From Ulvibacterium sp965228935 (GTDB lineage Bacteria > Bacteroidota > Bacteroidia > Flavobacteriales > Flavobacteriaceae), in NCBI RefSeq assembly GCF_965228935.1, contig NZ_OZ245846.1, positions 868,001 through 932,000 of the forward strand: 64,000 bases of DNA, given 5' to 3'. How positions within the stretch are numbered: position 1 is the stretch's first letter; each line of letters starts with the position of its first letter. The position numbers and the translations under genes are program-made. The notes under the pieces are model-generated. The model did no database searches. It was not told where the DNA came from and saw nothing but the letters and a program-made list of their open reading frames with translations. Shown here in pieces: positions 1 through 6,941 of the stretch.

Positions 1-167
1 GTAGTTTTCGAATTTTCCGCTTTTTCATGGGTACGGGCATCACCGTTGGGTTCCGATGCTTCGACCGTTGTTTCTTTAGACGTATCCTTGCCTTTTGATT
101 CTTTACAGGATACCATTACCGTACCGACCAATGCGAACGCTAAAAATAATTTTCCAAATTTTCTCAT
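1..167 (-). CDS. Predicted lipoprotein, 5' part only (runs off left edge)
   Basis: Only the first 55 codons are inside the window. The ATG at 167 opens a type II signal peptide: basic MRKFGK, a hydrophobic run, and a lipobox ending V-M-V-S-C, with the lipidated Cys at about residue 21. What follows is a charged, low-complexity stretch rich in Lys, Glu and Thr, as is common just after the Cys of Bacteroidota lipoproteins. The ATG overlaps the stop of the gene upstream (ATGA at 167-164), so the two are probably translationally coupled and form one operon. No family can be assigned from the visible part. The signal peptide and start are clear; the function is unknown. Confidence 0.7.
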   Translation of the reverse strand, partial: MRKFGKLFLAFALVGTVMVSCKESKGKDTSKETTVEASEPNGDARTHEKAENSKT

Positions 168-634
168 TTCCTTTGTTTTATAAGTATTAAATATGAATAA
201 CCAATCAATGCCAACACAATCATGCTAAAGGGTGCAAGTGCGGGCAACGCTCCTGATAAACTTTCCACAAAAAGATCCCAACCATTTACGGTGGGTTTCA
301 TTTCTTGTTCAAATTCATAATTGGCACGAAGATGCAAAAAGGCACCGTAAACCCCGCTGAGGGCCGTTACGACCAAAATTAGTTTGAAGAGGCCCATCGT
401 CAAGTTCGTTCTTCGAAAAAAGAGAATGAATAGGGTCAAAATTGACGCCCCTATACAAAGGATCGGAATCAATTGTTGTGCCCCTTCGTAATGATCTAGC
501 AAATACAATTCCAATACAGTACCGACCATCATGAATACGAAAGTCGCCAAAAGGATTCGTTTTAGACCTAAGTATCGAAATGTGCCTTGATTGTTTTGCA
601 TGGGAATCAAAAGTACATAGGAAAGCTGGGCCAC
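164..634 (-). CDS. Small integral membrane protein, unknown function
   Basis: A 156-residue protein with four hydrophobic segments (about 27-46, 53-73, 78-100 and 128-151), an acidic loop before the last one, and a basic C-terminus (KQRK). I do not recognise the family. The longest reading starts at GTG 634; an ATG at 601 removes eleven residues and leaves the first membrane segment intact, so the start is uncertain. It is the first gene of a leftward pair and overlaps the following lipoprotein by four bases. A 9-bp-arm inverted repeat lies directly upstream at 640-662, suggesting that the pair is controlled by a dedicated repressor or activator. Confidence 0.6.
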   Translation of the reverse strand: MAQLSYVLLIPMQNNQGTFRYLGLKRILLATFVFMMVGTVLELYLLDHYEGAQQLIPILCIGASILTLFILFFRRTNLTMGLFKLILVVTALSGVYGAFLHLRANYEFEQEMKPTVNGWDLFVESLSGALPALAPFSMIVLALIGYSYLILIKQRK

Positions 635-639
635 AAAAA

Positions 640-662
640 TTATTTAGATAAATTCTAAATAA
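640..662. promoter_or_regulatory. Inverted repeat, candidate operator
   Basis: TTATTTAGA, five bases, then TCTAAATAA: nine-base perfect arms. It sits six bases upstream of the GTG start at 634 of the leftward membrane protein/lipoprotein pair. The dyad is of the size bound by homodimeric regulators. No T-run follows it and the stem is AT-rich, so a terminator is less likely. The binding protein is not evident from neighbours. Confidence 0.45.
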
Positions 663-869
663 AATTATGTATTGGATATGAATGCTATAGTGTAAAACTT
701 AAAATCTCGGAAGCATCAAGGAATCGACTTAAAACAATTCTTTTTTACCATAATCCTCACGCATAATCTTTATTATGTGCAAGCCCGACACAACCAAATG
801 GCAATTCGGCTATCTATAAGAATAAGAGATAGAATTGTACAACGTAAAGGAGTATTTAAAAAACATCAA

Positions 870-1241
870 ATGAAAAGGAAAGTTACGTATTTTGCCCTTA
901 GCCTAATAGCGACCTTAGTTTTGGACGGATGTTCAAAAGATGGAGATGACCCAAGTCCAATTGAACTGGGAGTATGGATCTCATTGGATAAAAGCGACAC
1001 CCTGGACTTTAGGACCCGGAATACTTTTTACAAATCGAACCAACATATGCAAAATGACTCCTACGATTACCAATTGTTGCCTAAGGACTCTATCCAAATC
1101 GGTTATAGGGGAAAGCTTTTCATTGCGGTAGAACCAACAAATCATAAATATTCCATGACCCAAGACGAACTGACCATAGACTTTGAGAGCCGGTCAAGTT
1201 TTGGATTTGACGACAAAATAATGACCTATACCAAGGAATAA
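870..1241 (+). CDS. Small predicted lipoprotein, unknown function
   Basis: 123 residues from ATG 870. The start is chosen because it gives a normal type II signal peptide (MKRK, hydrophobic core, lipobox L-D-G-C with Cys21), whereas the longer reading from 777 adds a basic, non-signal extension. The mature part begins with an acidic linker (SKDGDD), followed by a short beta-rich domain with WISLDKSDTLDF and YRGKLF, reminiscent of small lipocalin-like lipoproteins of Bacteroidota, but no family is certain. A degenerate second copy of this gene and its leader lies at 2578-3020, beyond the cupin/TetR pair. Function unknown; localisation to a lipid-anchored envelope position is inferred. Confidence 0.7.
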   Translation: MKRKVTYFALSLIATLVLDGCSKDGDDPSPIELGVWISLDKSDTLDFRTRNTFYKSNQHMQNDSYDYQLLPKDSIQIGYRGKLFIAVEPTNHKYSMTQDELTIDFESRSSFGFDDKIMTYTKE

Positions 1242-1333
1242 AACAGATTTGGCCAATGCCTACGATTCTGGCCTCAACGTACTGTTCGATATTGGCAGGA
1301 ATTATACCCAAGTCTGTTGGCGACCAATTGAAT

Positions 1334-1768
1334 TTAAACCTTTATGATCATATCAAAGTCCGATGCGGTAGACATTACTTTGTCAATAATTTCCGGAGCA
1401 AGAGATTTTTCTATAGCATTTTCTTGATCTTCGGGAACACCTATCTGTTCAAAAAAATCTCGAAAACCTTTTGGACTATGGATATTTACCCATTTACATA
1501 ATTTATCACTTTTGTTCGTGAAGGTATGTAAAGTCTTTGGCGGAATGTCGACAGATTCTCCCGCTTTTACAATCCTTGTATCACCATTTACGAAAAACTC
1601 CATTTCCCCTTCAATAATCAGGAATGTTTCCTTAAAGGAATTATGCAAATGCGGTGGTGGACCTTGAACTCCTGGTGGCGTTTCCGCCACCATAAGGTCA
1701 TAATCTCCCATGGTTTCGTGTGGTGTTACCCTATGACCGAGTACCCATTTTGTATTTGTTGAATTCAT
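1334..1768 (-). CDS. Single-domain cupin protein
   Basis: 144 residues with both cupin motifs. Motif 1 is around residues 38-60, with P-H-L-H and a Glu four residues after the second His, then G-E-M-E-F-F. Motif 2 is G-E-S-V-D-I-P-P followed by L-H-T-F. The two His, the Glu and the motif-2 His are the usual metal ligands, so a metal-binding beta-barrel is expected. Small cupins of this kind act as dioxygenases, isomerases or sensors; the substrate cannot be told. It is divergent from the TetR gene at 1840. A good promoter (TTG at 1818-1816, 20 nt, TATGTTTG at 1795-1788) reads into it, with a TetR-type operator over the transcription start. Confidence 0.85.
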   Translation of the reverse strand: MNSTNTKWVLGHRVTPHETMGDYDLMVAETPPGVQGPPPHLHNSFKETFLIIEGEMEFFVNGDTRIVKAGESVDIPPKTLHTFTNKSDKLCKWVNIHSPKGFRDFFEQIGVPEDQENAIEKSLAPEIIDKVMSTASDFDMIIKV

Positions 1769-1771
1769 TTA

Positions 1772-1787
1772 TGAGATATTTGTCTCA
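1772..1787. promoter_or_regulatory. Operator O1 of the cupin/TetR pair
   Basis: TGAGATATTTGTCTCA, a dyad with TGAGA/TCTCA arms, placed between the cupin -7 element (1788-1795) and its ATG (1768), so a bound protein would block initiation. The same 15-base core (TTATGAGATATTTGTCT) recurs at O2 in front of the TetR gene, making the adjacent TetR protein the likely ligand. Confidence 0.65.
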
Positions 1788-1818
1788 CAAACATAAAGAT
1801 TCGTTTTATTATATCCAA
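1788..1818 (-). promoter_or_regulatory. Bacteroidota-type promoter of the cupin gene
   Basis: On the minus strand TTG (1818-1816), a 20-nt spacer, and TATGTTTG (1795-1788), matching the TTG-N20-TAnnTTTG consensus. The cupin ATG is 20 nt downstream of the -7 element. It is flanked on both sides by the TetR operators O1 and O2. Confidence 0.6.
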
Positions 1819-1824
1819 GTTTTA

Positions 1825-1858
1825 TGAGATATTTGTCTTATGAAAGACAATTATCTCA
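1825..1858. promoter_or_regulatory. Operator O2, long dyad over the TetR start codon
   Basis: A 34-bp near-perfect palindrome: TGAGATATTTGTCTT, ATGA, AAGACAATTATCTCA, with one mismatch between the 15-base arms. Its left arm repeats O1. The central ATGA includes the start codon (1840) of the TetR gene, so binding here would repress that gene directly. It implies autoregulation combined with control of the divergent cupin. Confidence 0.65.
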
Positions 1859-2433
1859 AGACAGGCAGAACCAATCAAAAAACAGAAACCCGAAGTAAAA
1901 TTCTGATAAGTGCCCAATATTTTTTGAACAATGGGTTGAAATTTAATCTCGAAGATATAGCCAAAAAAACAGGTATTTCCAGGGCAACCGTGTACAGGTA
2001 TTTTTCCAATGTTGATATATTGGCGGCAGAGGCGGGATTGGACGTAAATACTAAAAGTCCGGAAACAATTTATGAAAATCTTGAAGGAACCGACCTGGAG
2101 GATAGGGTTCTAGAAATCCAAAATTACTATAATACCCTTACCATTGACCACGAAAAGTTATTCCGAAAATATCTTAGTACTATTTTGGGCGCAACCGCTT
2201 CAACTCAAAAAAGAGGTGCTAGAAGAAAAAAAACATTGCGGTTGGTCTTGGAGAAAACAAACTTCACACCTGAGGAAAAAGAAAACCTTTCCAACCTTTT
2301 AACAATTTTAATGGGAATAGAACCCCTTATAGTTACAAAGGACGTTTGCGGTTTGGATAACCAAAAATCCATTGAACTTATGAAATGGGGAATCCAATTA
2401 ATATTTAAGGGACTTATTGACCCTGAAAAATGA
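1840..2433 (+). CDS. TetR/AcrR-family transcriptional regulator
   Basis: 197 residues. The N-terminal DNA-binding domain (about 15-62) carries the classic TetR helix-turn-helix: L-E-D-I-A-K-K-T-G-I-S, then R-A-T-V-Y-R-Y-F. The rest is a helical ligand/dimer domain with no recognisable specificity. It is divergent from the cupin gene, and two copies of a TGAGATATTTGTCT dyad lie in the 71-bp gap, one over the cupin start region and one over its own ATG. This supports local autorepression and control of the cupin. The inducer is unknown. The start at 1840 lies within the dyad; no better downstream start exists before the HTH. Confidence 0.88.
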   Translation: MKDNYLKTGRTNQKTETRSKILISAQYFLNNGLKFNLEDIAKKTGISRATVYRYFSNVDILAAEAGLDVNTKSPETIYENLEGTDLEDRVLEIQNYYNTLTIDHEKLFRKYLSTILGATASTQKRGARRKKTLRLVLEKTNFTPEEKENLSNLLTILMGIEPLIVTKDVCGLDNQKSIELMKWGIQLIFKGLIDPEK

Positions 2434-2658
2434 AAAGTCCATGGCTATCAACGTATGACCGCAATGAACAAGGATGGGTGTATAGAACGATGATTTCTTC
2501 CTAAAACCGCTTCCGACCAAAATAGTCACTCAAAAACCGAGACCGGAAGTCATATGAACCGTTAGTATCAAATCTTGCACAACCAGACATGAATTCGATT
2601 ATCTAAAGGAACAGGGGATACAATTGTAGAAAGTTCAATAGTATATAAAAAACATAAG

Positions 2659-3020
2659 ATAAAAAGGAAAGTTATGTATTTTGTTCTCCGTTCAATAGCG
2701 ATCTTTGTTTTGAATGCGAGCACAGACGACAGGAAAGATCCAAATCCAATTGAACTGGGAATATGAATCTTATGAGACAAGAGCGACACCCTGGAATTTA
2801 GGATTTCCCGTGTTTTTTACAAATCGAACCGGCATGACTCTTACGATTACAAATTATTGTCCAAGAACTCGATTCTAATGGGTCATAGGGGAAAAGTTTT
2901 CTTTGGGGTAGGACGAAAAAATCACAAATATTCGGTAACCAAGACGAACCAATTATGAATTTTGAGAACCGGTCGAGTTTTGGATTTGACAACAAAATAA
3001 TAACCTTTACAAAAGAATAA
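2659..3020 (+). pseudogene. Decayed copy of the 870-1241 lipoprotein gene
   Basis: This region aligns along its whole length with the lipoprotein gene at 870-1241, and the homology continues upstream (2578-2658 against 789-869). The copy is broken. The start ATG has become ATA, the lipobox Cys is lost, a Trp codon has become TGA (in G-I-stop, original G-V-W), and small indels shift the frame later. Long identical blocks remain, for example around GGTCGAGTTTTGGATTTGAC. No open frame of useful length covers it. It is a tandem-type duplication that has lost function, separated from the intact copy by the cupin/TetR pair. Confidence 0.85.
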
Positions 3021-3071
3021 TTCGGATGTGAGCGGTGGCTACGATTAATTCAAAACTGAAATCCGTTAAAA

Positions 3072-3440
3072 ATGAAAGTTACAGCTGAAAAAAATGAAAA
3101 GATTGCAAAAATGACATTTGCATCCGTTTACCCACATTACGTGGATAAAGTGGAGAAGAAAGGTAGAACCAAGGATGAACTTCACCAAATAATAGAATGG
3201 TTGACCGGATTCGATGAAGCTCGTTTGCAAGAGCTAATTGAAGAGAAGGTAACCTTTGAAGCATTTTTTCAAAAAGCGGAATTACATCCAAATGCACCCC
3301 TTATCAAAGGCGTAATTTGTGGGTATCGAATTGAAGAAATAGACTTTGAACCGACAAGACAAGTACGATATTTGGATAAGTTGGTGGATGAATTGGCAAA
3401 AGGTCGTAAAATGGAGAAAATTTTACGTGAACATATATGA
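3072..3440 (+). CDS. DUF2200 family protein
   Basis: 122 residues matching the small DUF2200 family over its full length. Features include the N-terminal M-T-F-A-S-V-Y-P-H-Y block, the K-K-G-R-T-K-D-E-L segment, the W-L-T-G-F-D motif near residue 45, and the C-terminal R-Y-L-D-K-L-V-D-E-L-A-K-G-R block. The family has no established biochemical role. It stands alone here, downstream of the decayed lipoprotein copy and about 110 bp before the HEAT-repeat gene. The first ATG is used; a few extra residues (MKVTAEKNEK) precede the conserved start. No signal peptide, so probably cytoplasmic. Confidence 0.85.
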   Translation: MKVTAEKNEKIAKMTFASVYPHYVDKVEKKGRTKDELHQIIEWLTGFDEARLQELIEEKVTFEAFFQKAELHPNAPLIKGVICGYRIEEIDFEPTRQVRYLDKLVDELAKGRKMEKILREHI

Positions 3441-3552
3441 AATCAAATGACTGGAAAAATGAAAGCTCGTGCTTACACTATAGAATATCCATACCCGCCA
3501 AATACGATTACACCACATACATCAAACTTTGTAGCCAATTGGAACGAGCAAT

Positions 3553-4371
3553 ATGAATTCGGAAATACGAAATAGAAAAGGAGCAAGAAAGGCACAGGAT
3601 ATTCCTAAGGAAGTTTTGGAACTTCTGAACAATGGGCAAATCGAAACCGTAAACCTCACCGAGTGGTTGGCCATTGCGCATGTACTACTCATACAAGCGG
3701 TTTTTCCCAAACTGGGAATCGATCAAGACAAAATCGATCTGATCTCCAAGGAAATCGGGTCACAAAAAAAGCCTTCCGCAATGAATACGACCAAATTGGT
3801 CGGTTCGAGATTATATCAATTGTATTCCAAAACGGAAAATCTTGGCGAAATACTGGATAAACTGAGCGCTCATCCATCCGATTCCATACGTTCTTATGCC
3901 CCCTATCTGATCGGGTTAAACGAAAAAATGACCATTAACGAAAAACTGGGTCAATCACAAAAATTGGTAGCCGATAAGCATTTTGGTGTCAGGGAAGTGG
4001 TTTGGATGGGATTGCGACCCGAAATCGACAAAAATTTGGAAGAATCAATCGATATTTTAAGCGAATGGACAAATAGCGAAGATGAAAACATAAGACGATT
4101 TACAACAGAATCAACCCGACCGAGGGGCGTTTGGTGCAAGCATATTGAACGACTTAAAGAAAACCCTGAAATAGCACTACCGATTTTGGAAAACTTAAAA
4201 TCCGATGACTCGAAATATGTTCAGGATAGTGTCGGGAATTGGTTGAACGATGCCAGTAAATCCAAGCCAGAATTCGTTATTGAACTTTGCGAGAGGTGGC
4301 AAAGGGAATCGGCAACAAAGGAAACAGCGAAAATTATTAAACGGGCAAGGCGAACAATCGATAAAAAATAA
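3553..4371 (+). CDS. DNA alkylation repair-like HEAT protein (AlkC/AlkD superfamily)
   Basis: 272 residues, all-helical by appearance. It carries the hallmark phrases of AlkC-type proteins: F-G-V-R-E-V-V-W-M-G around residue 146, the E-D-E-N-I-R-R-F-T-T-E-S-T-R-P-R-G-V-W stretch around 177-195, and V-Q-D-S-V-G-N-W-L-N-D-A-S-K near 225-238. Members of this superfamily fold as stacked HEAT-like repeats that wrap DNA and excise N3/N7-alkylated bases; several homologues are structural only. Which activity this one has cannot be told. No partner gene is nearby. Predicted cytoplasmic. Confidence 0.75.
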   Translation: MNSEIRNRKGARKAQDIPKEVLELLNNGQIETVNLTEWLAIAHVLLIQAVFPKLGIDQDKIDLISKEIGSQKKPSAMNTTKLVGSRLYQLYSKTENLGEILDKLSAHPSDSIRSYAPYLIGLNEKMTINEKLGQSQKLVADKHFGVREVVWMGLRPEIDKNLEESIDILSEWTNSEDENIRRFTTESTRPRGVWCKHIERLKENPEIALPILENLKSDDSKYVQDSVGNWLNDASKSKPEFVIELCERWQRESATKETAKIIKRARRTIDKK

Positions 4372-4434
4372 GGTTACTGAAGGTTATGCGAGACCGTTAG
4401 CTGCTATCCGATCAATCGCAAAACAAATACAGAA

Positions 4435-5145
4435 ATGAAAAACTTAGCTTTTATAATTATAGTTGTCTTATGTCTTGGATGTAACGACAAGCATCGTGGT
4501 ACCGATAAGGATCAAGTAAAAGGAAATGGTCACGGGCATCATAAGGAGGGACAATCCAAACACGGCTCGGCCAATGCGTATATGCATCGGTCTTCAGTAA
4601 AGGATTTAATCGAGCGATTCGAATCACCGGAACGGGATTCATATCAACACCCTCAAAAAGTATTGGAGCATTTAGGCGATATACAAGGGCAAACCATCGT
4701 GGATATTGGAGCCGGTTCCGGTTACTTCTCCGTAAAACTGGCGGAAAAAGGGGCAATAGTCATTGCGGCCGATGTAGATGAAAAGTTTCAGGAGTTTTTA
4801 CAAAATCGAATCGAAAAGAACAATTTGAAGAACATTGAAACCCGTAAAATACCGTACGATTCTCCTAACCTGAAAGAAAAAGAGGCTGACATGGTACTCA
4901 TTGTCAATACGTATCACCATATTGAAAACCGCTCCAATTATTTTGCCAAGGTAAAAAAGGGTACAAAACCTGACGGTGAGTTGGTCATTATCGATTTTTT
5001 CAAATCTGAAACCCCCGTTGGCCCTCCTCTGGACCATAAGTTACCCATTGATATCGTAGTCAACGAATTAAAAAAGGCGGGCTATTCCTCTTTTAACGTA
5101 AACGTAGATTTGCTTCCCTATCAATATATCATTAAAGCGAAGTAA
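4435..5145 (+). CDS. SAM-methyltransferase-fold lipoprotein
   Basis: 236 residues. The N-terminus is a type II signal peptide with lipobox C-L-G-C (Cys16), followed by a His/Lys/Gly-rich linker (about 19-52). From about 66 comes a class I Rossmann methyltransferase domain. Motif I is V-D-I-G-A-G-S-G-Y-F (about 89-98), with an acidic residue ending strand 2 (A-A-D-V-D) and motif IV-like D-M-V-L-I-V-N-T-Y-H-H. The combination is odd: SAM is cytoplasmic, so an exported methyltransferase would need another ligand or a non-enzymatic role, unless the signal acts only as an inner-membrane anchor. Similar lipoprotein-methyltransferases occur in Bacteroidota. Product and substrate unknown. Confidence 0.75.
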   Translation: MKNLAFIIIVVLCLGCNDKHRGTDKDQVKGNGHGHHKEGQSKHGSANAYMHRSSVKDLIERFESPERDSYQHPQKVLEHLGDIQGQTIVDIGAGSGYFSVKLAEKGAIVIAADVDEKFQEFLQNRIEKNNLKNIETRKIPYDSPNLKEKEADMVLIVNTYHHIENRSNYFAKVKKGTKPDGELVIIDFFKSETPVGPPLDHKLPIDIVVNELKKAGYSSFNVNVDLLPYQYIIKAK

Positions 5146-5216
5146 TACAATTATGTAAAAGACGGCAACGAACGATGTATAAAAACCATTGTCGGTAATC
5201 CAATAATCGAGCAAAA

Positions 5217-6005
5217 ATGAAACTTGAACTCTATCAAATAGATGCGTTTACGGAGAATACATTCGGGGGAAACCCTGCTTGTGTGGTTCCTTTACATGAT
5301 TGGTTACCAAATCATACCCTATTAAAAATAGCTCAGGAAAATGCGGTTGCGGAAACAGCATTTTTTGTGGATAGGGGCGATAAAATACATTTACGGTGGT
5401 TTACCCCGGAAATTGAAATGGATCTATGCGGACATGCAACACTTGCCACGGCCCATTGCTTAAAGTCCATTTTGAAGTATCCCAAAGACGACATCATCTT
5501 TGCAACCCAAAGCGGGGATTTAACCGTATCCCTAAAAAATGATCTATACAGTTTGGACTTTCCATCCCGGATGCCAATTTCTTCGGAGCTGCCCGATATA
5601 ATTAGAAAATCGTTAAACATTGAACCGAAAGAAGTCTACAAATCAAGGGATTATATGTTGGTCTACGATACCGAGCAGGAGATCCAGAATATCAAAGTGG
5701 ATAGGAACGTATTTGACCAAATAAACCTTGACCCGGGCGGGGTAATCGTGACGGCAAAAGGAGAACGTTGTGATTTTGTATCGAGATTTTTTACACCGCA
5801 AGCCTCAATTTTGGAAGACCCGGTAACCGGTTCGGCACATTGCTCGTTAATTCCATTTTGGTCATCACGGCTTGGAAGGAACAAGTTAAATGCCCTACAA
5901 ATTTCCGATAGAGTCGGGAAACTTTATTGCCAAAACAAAAAGGATAGGGTAATCATAGGCGGAAAAGCAAAAACCTACTCGATAGGCAACTTATGGACGG
6001 AATAA
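5217..6005 (+). CDS. PhzF-family isomerase/epimerase-like protein
   Basis: 262 residues, the usual PhzF length. It has the N-terminal F-T-x-N-x-F-G-G-N-P-A block, the active-site region A-V-A-E-T-A-F-F with Glu46 (the catalytic Glu of PhzF), W-F-T-P-x-x-E-x-D-L-C-G-H-A-T, and the second-lobe D-P-V-T-G-S-A-H motif. PhzF proteins share the diaminopimelate epimerase fold. The founder isomerises a phenazine precursor, but most homologues lie outside phenazine clusters and have unknown substrates; no phenazine genes are present here. It is followed after 21 bp by an AraC regulator on the same strand, so the two are likely co-transcribed. Confidence 0.88.
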   Translation: MKLELYQIDAFTENTFGGNPACVVPLHDWLPNHTLLKIAQENAVAETAFFVDRGDKIHLRWFTPEIEMDLCGHATLATAHCLKSILKYPKDDIIFATQSGDLTVSLKNDLYSLDFPSRMPISSELPDIIRKSLNIEPKEVYKSRDYMLVYDTEQEIQNIKVDRNVFDQINLDPGGVIVTAKGERCDFVSRFFTPQASILEDPVTGSAHCSLIPFWSSRLGRNKLNALQISDRVGKLYCQNKKDRVIIGGKAKTYSIGNLWTE

Positions 6006-6026
6006 AGTGACAGTAACCAGAACTCT

Positions 6027-6851
6027 ATGAGATTCGAAAGTATAAAAGAATTTAATACGTATACCAACCTTCGATTACCCAAGCATGATCTAATCGACAT
6101 AGGCGAGTATCCCAATGATTTCCTGTTGTCATCCCCATCGGTTTATCCCAATTTCTATCGCATTTCCATAAAATATGGATTGGAAAATGACAGGGAAAAG
6201 GGCTTTATGTATTTTTCGAGTCCCAACCAACCTATTGAATGGAAAACGGACACACCTTGGAAGGGATATTTTATTAATATTACGGAAGACCTGATTTCAA
6301 ATAATCAGCACTTGGAATATTCTTTCCTAAACTATGGCCTGCATGAACCGCTTTTTCTAAAAAGGGAAGAAGAGATTGTCATTACCCATCAGTTTAAAGC
6401 GGCATTGGAAGAGTACAATAAAGCGGCTTTTTCCAAGGACTTGGTCCTTGCCTATTGTAATGTAATCTTTGCCCACGTGGCCCAGTTTTACAAAAGACAG
6501 TTCGGCGAACGAAAAGAGCGGTATAGTCAACTGGTCAACGATTTCTTTTCCCTTCTGGATAACTACTACGGCAAAGATGGCGGACCGGTTCAGCCTTCCG
6601 TAAACTACTTTGCCAACCAATTGAACGTAACACCAAACTACTTGAGTGATGTGATTAAATTTTACTCGGGAAAACCTGCCCTAGAGCATATTCATCAGCA
6701 TATCGTGAAGGTGGCAAAATCTATGTTGATGCAGAAGAAATCTACTATTTCCGAAATTGCCTATCAACTTGGCTTTGAATATCCCAACTATTTTTCCCGA
6801 CTATTTCGCAAAATAACCGGAGTCTCTCCCTCTAATTTTTCCAACCTGTAA
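6027..6851 (+). CDS. AraC-family transcriptional regulator
   Basis: 274 residues. The C-terminal ~100 residues form the two-HTH AraC domain: helix A around F-A-N-Q-L-N-V-T-P-N-Y-L-S-D-V-I, and the second HTH I-S-E-I-A-Y-Q-L-G-F-E-Y-P-N-Y-F-S-R-L-F-R-K, ending in G-V-S-P-S-N-F. The N-terminal part is an AraC-type ligand/dimer domain of cupin-like character. It follows the PhzF gene closely and precedes the alpha/beta hydrolase at 6942 by 90 bp. Control of one or both is likely by position. Ligand unknown. Confidence 0.88.
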   Translation: MRFESIKEFNTYTNLRLPKHDLIDIGEYPNDFLLSSPSVYPNFYRISIKYGLENDREKGFMYFSSPNQPIEWKTDTPWKGYFINITEDLISNNQHLEYSFLNYGLHEPLFLKREEEIVITHQFKAALEEYNKAAFSKDLVLAYCNVIFAHVAQFYKRQFGERKERYSQLVNDFFSLLDNYYGKDGGPVQPSVNYFANQLNVTPNYLSDVIKFYSGKPALEHIHQHIVKVAKSMLMQKKSTISEIAYQLGFEYPNYFSRLFRKITGVSPSNFSNL

Positions 6852-6941
6852 TTTGTATCCTATTTACCTGAATTTGTTTTCTTAGTTTTCAAGTGAATCG
6901 GAAGACCTTTGTTCTGCATTATTCACTAAAAAACAAATGTC

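Noticed and set aside
5217..6005. Phenazine biosynthesis
   Set aside because: Only a PhzF homologue is present, with no other phz genes; PhzF homologues are common outside such clusters.
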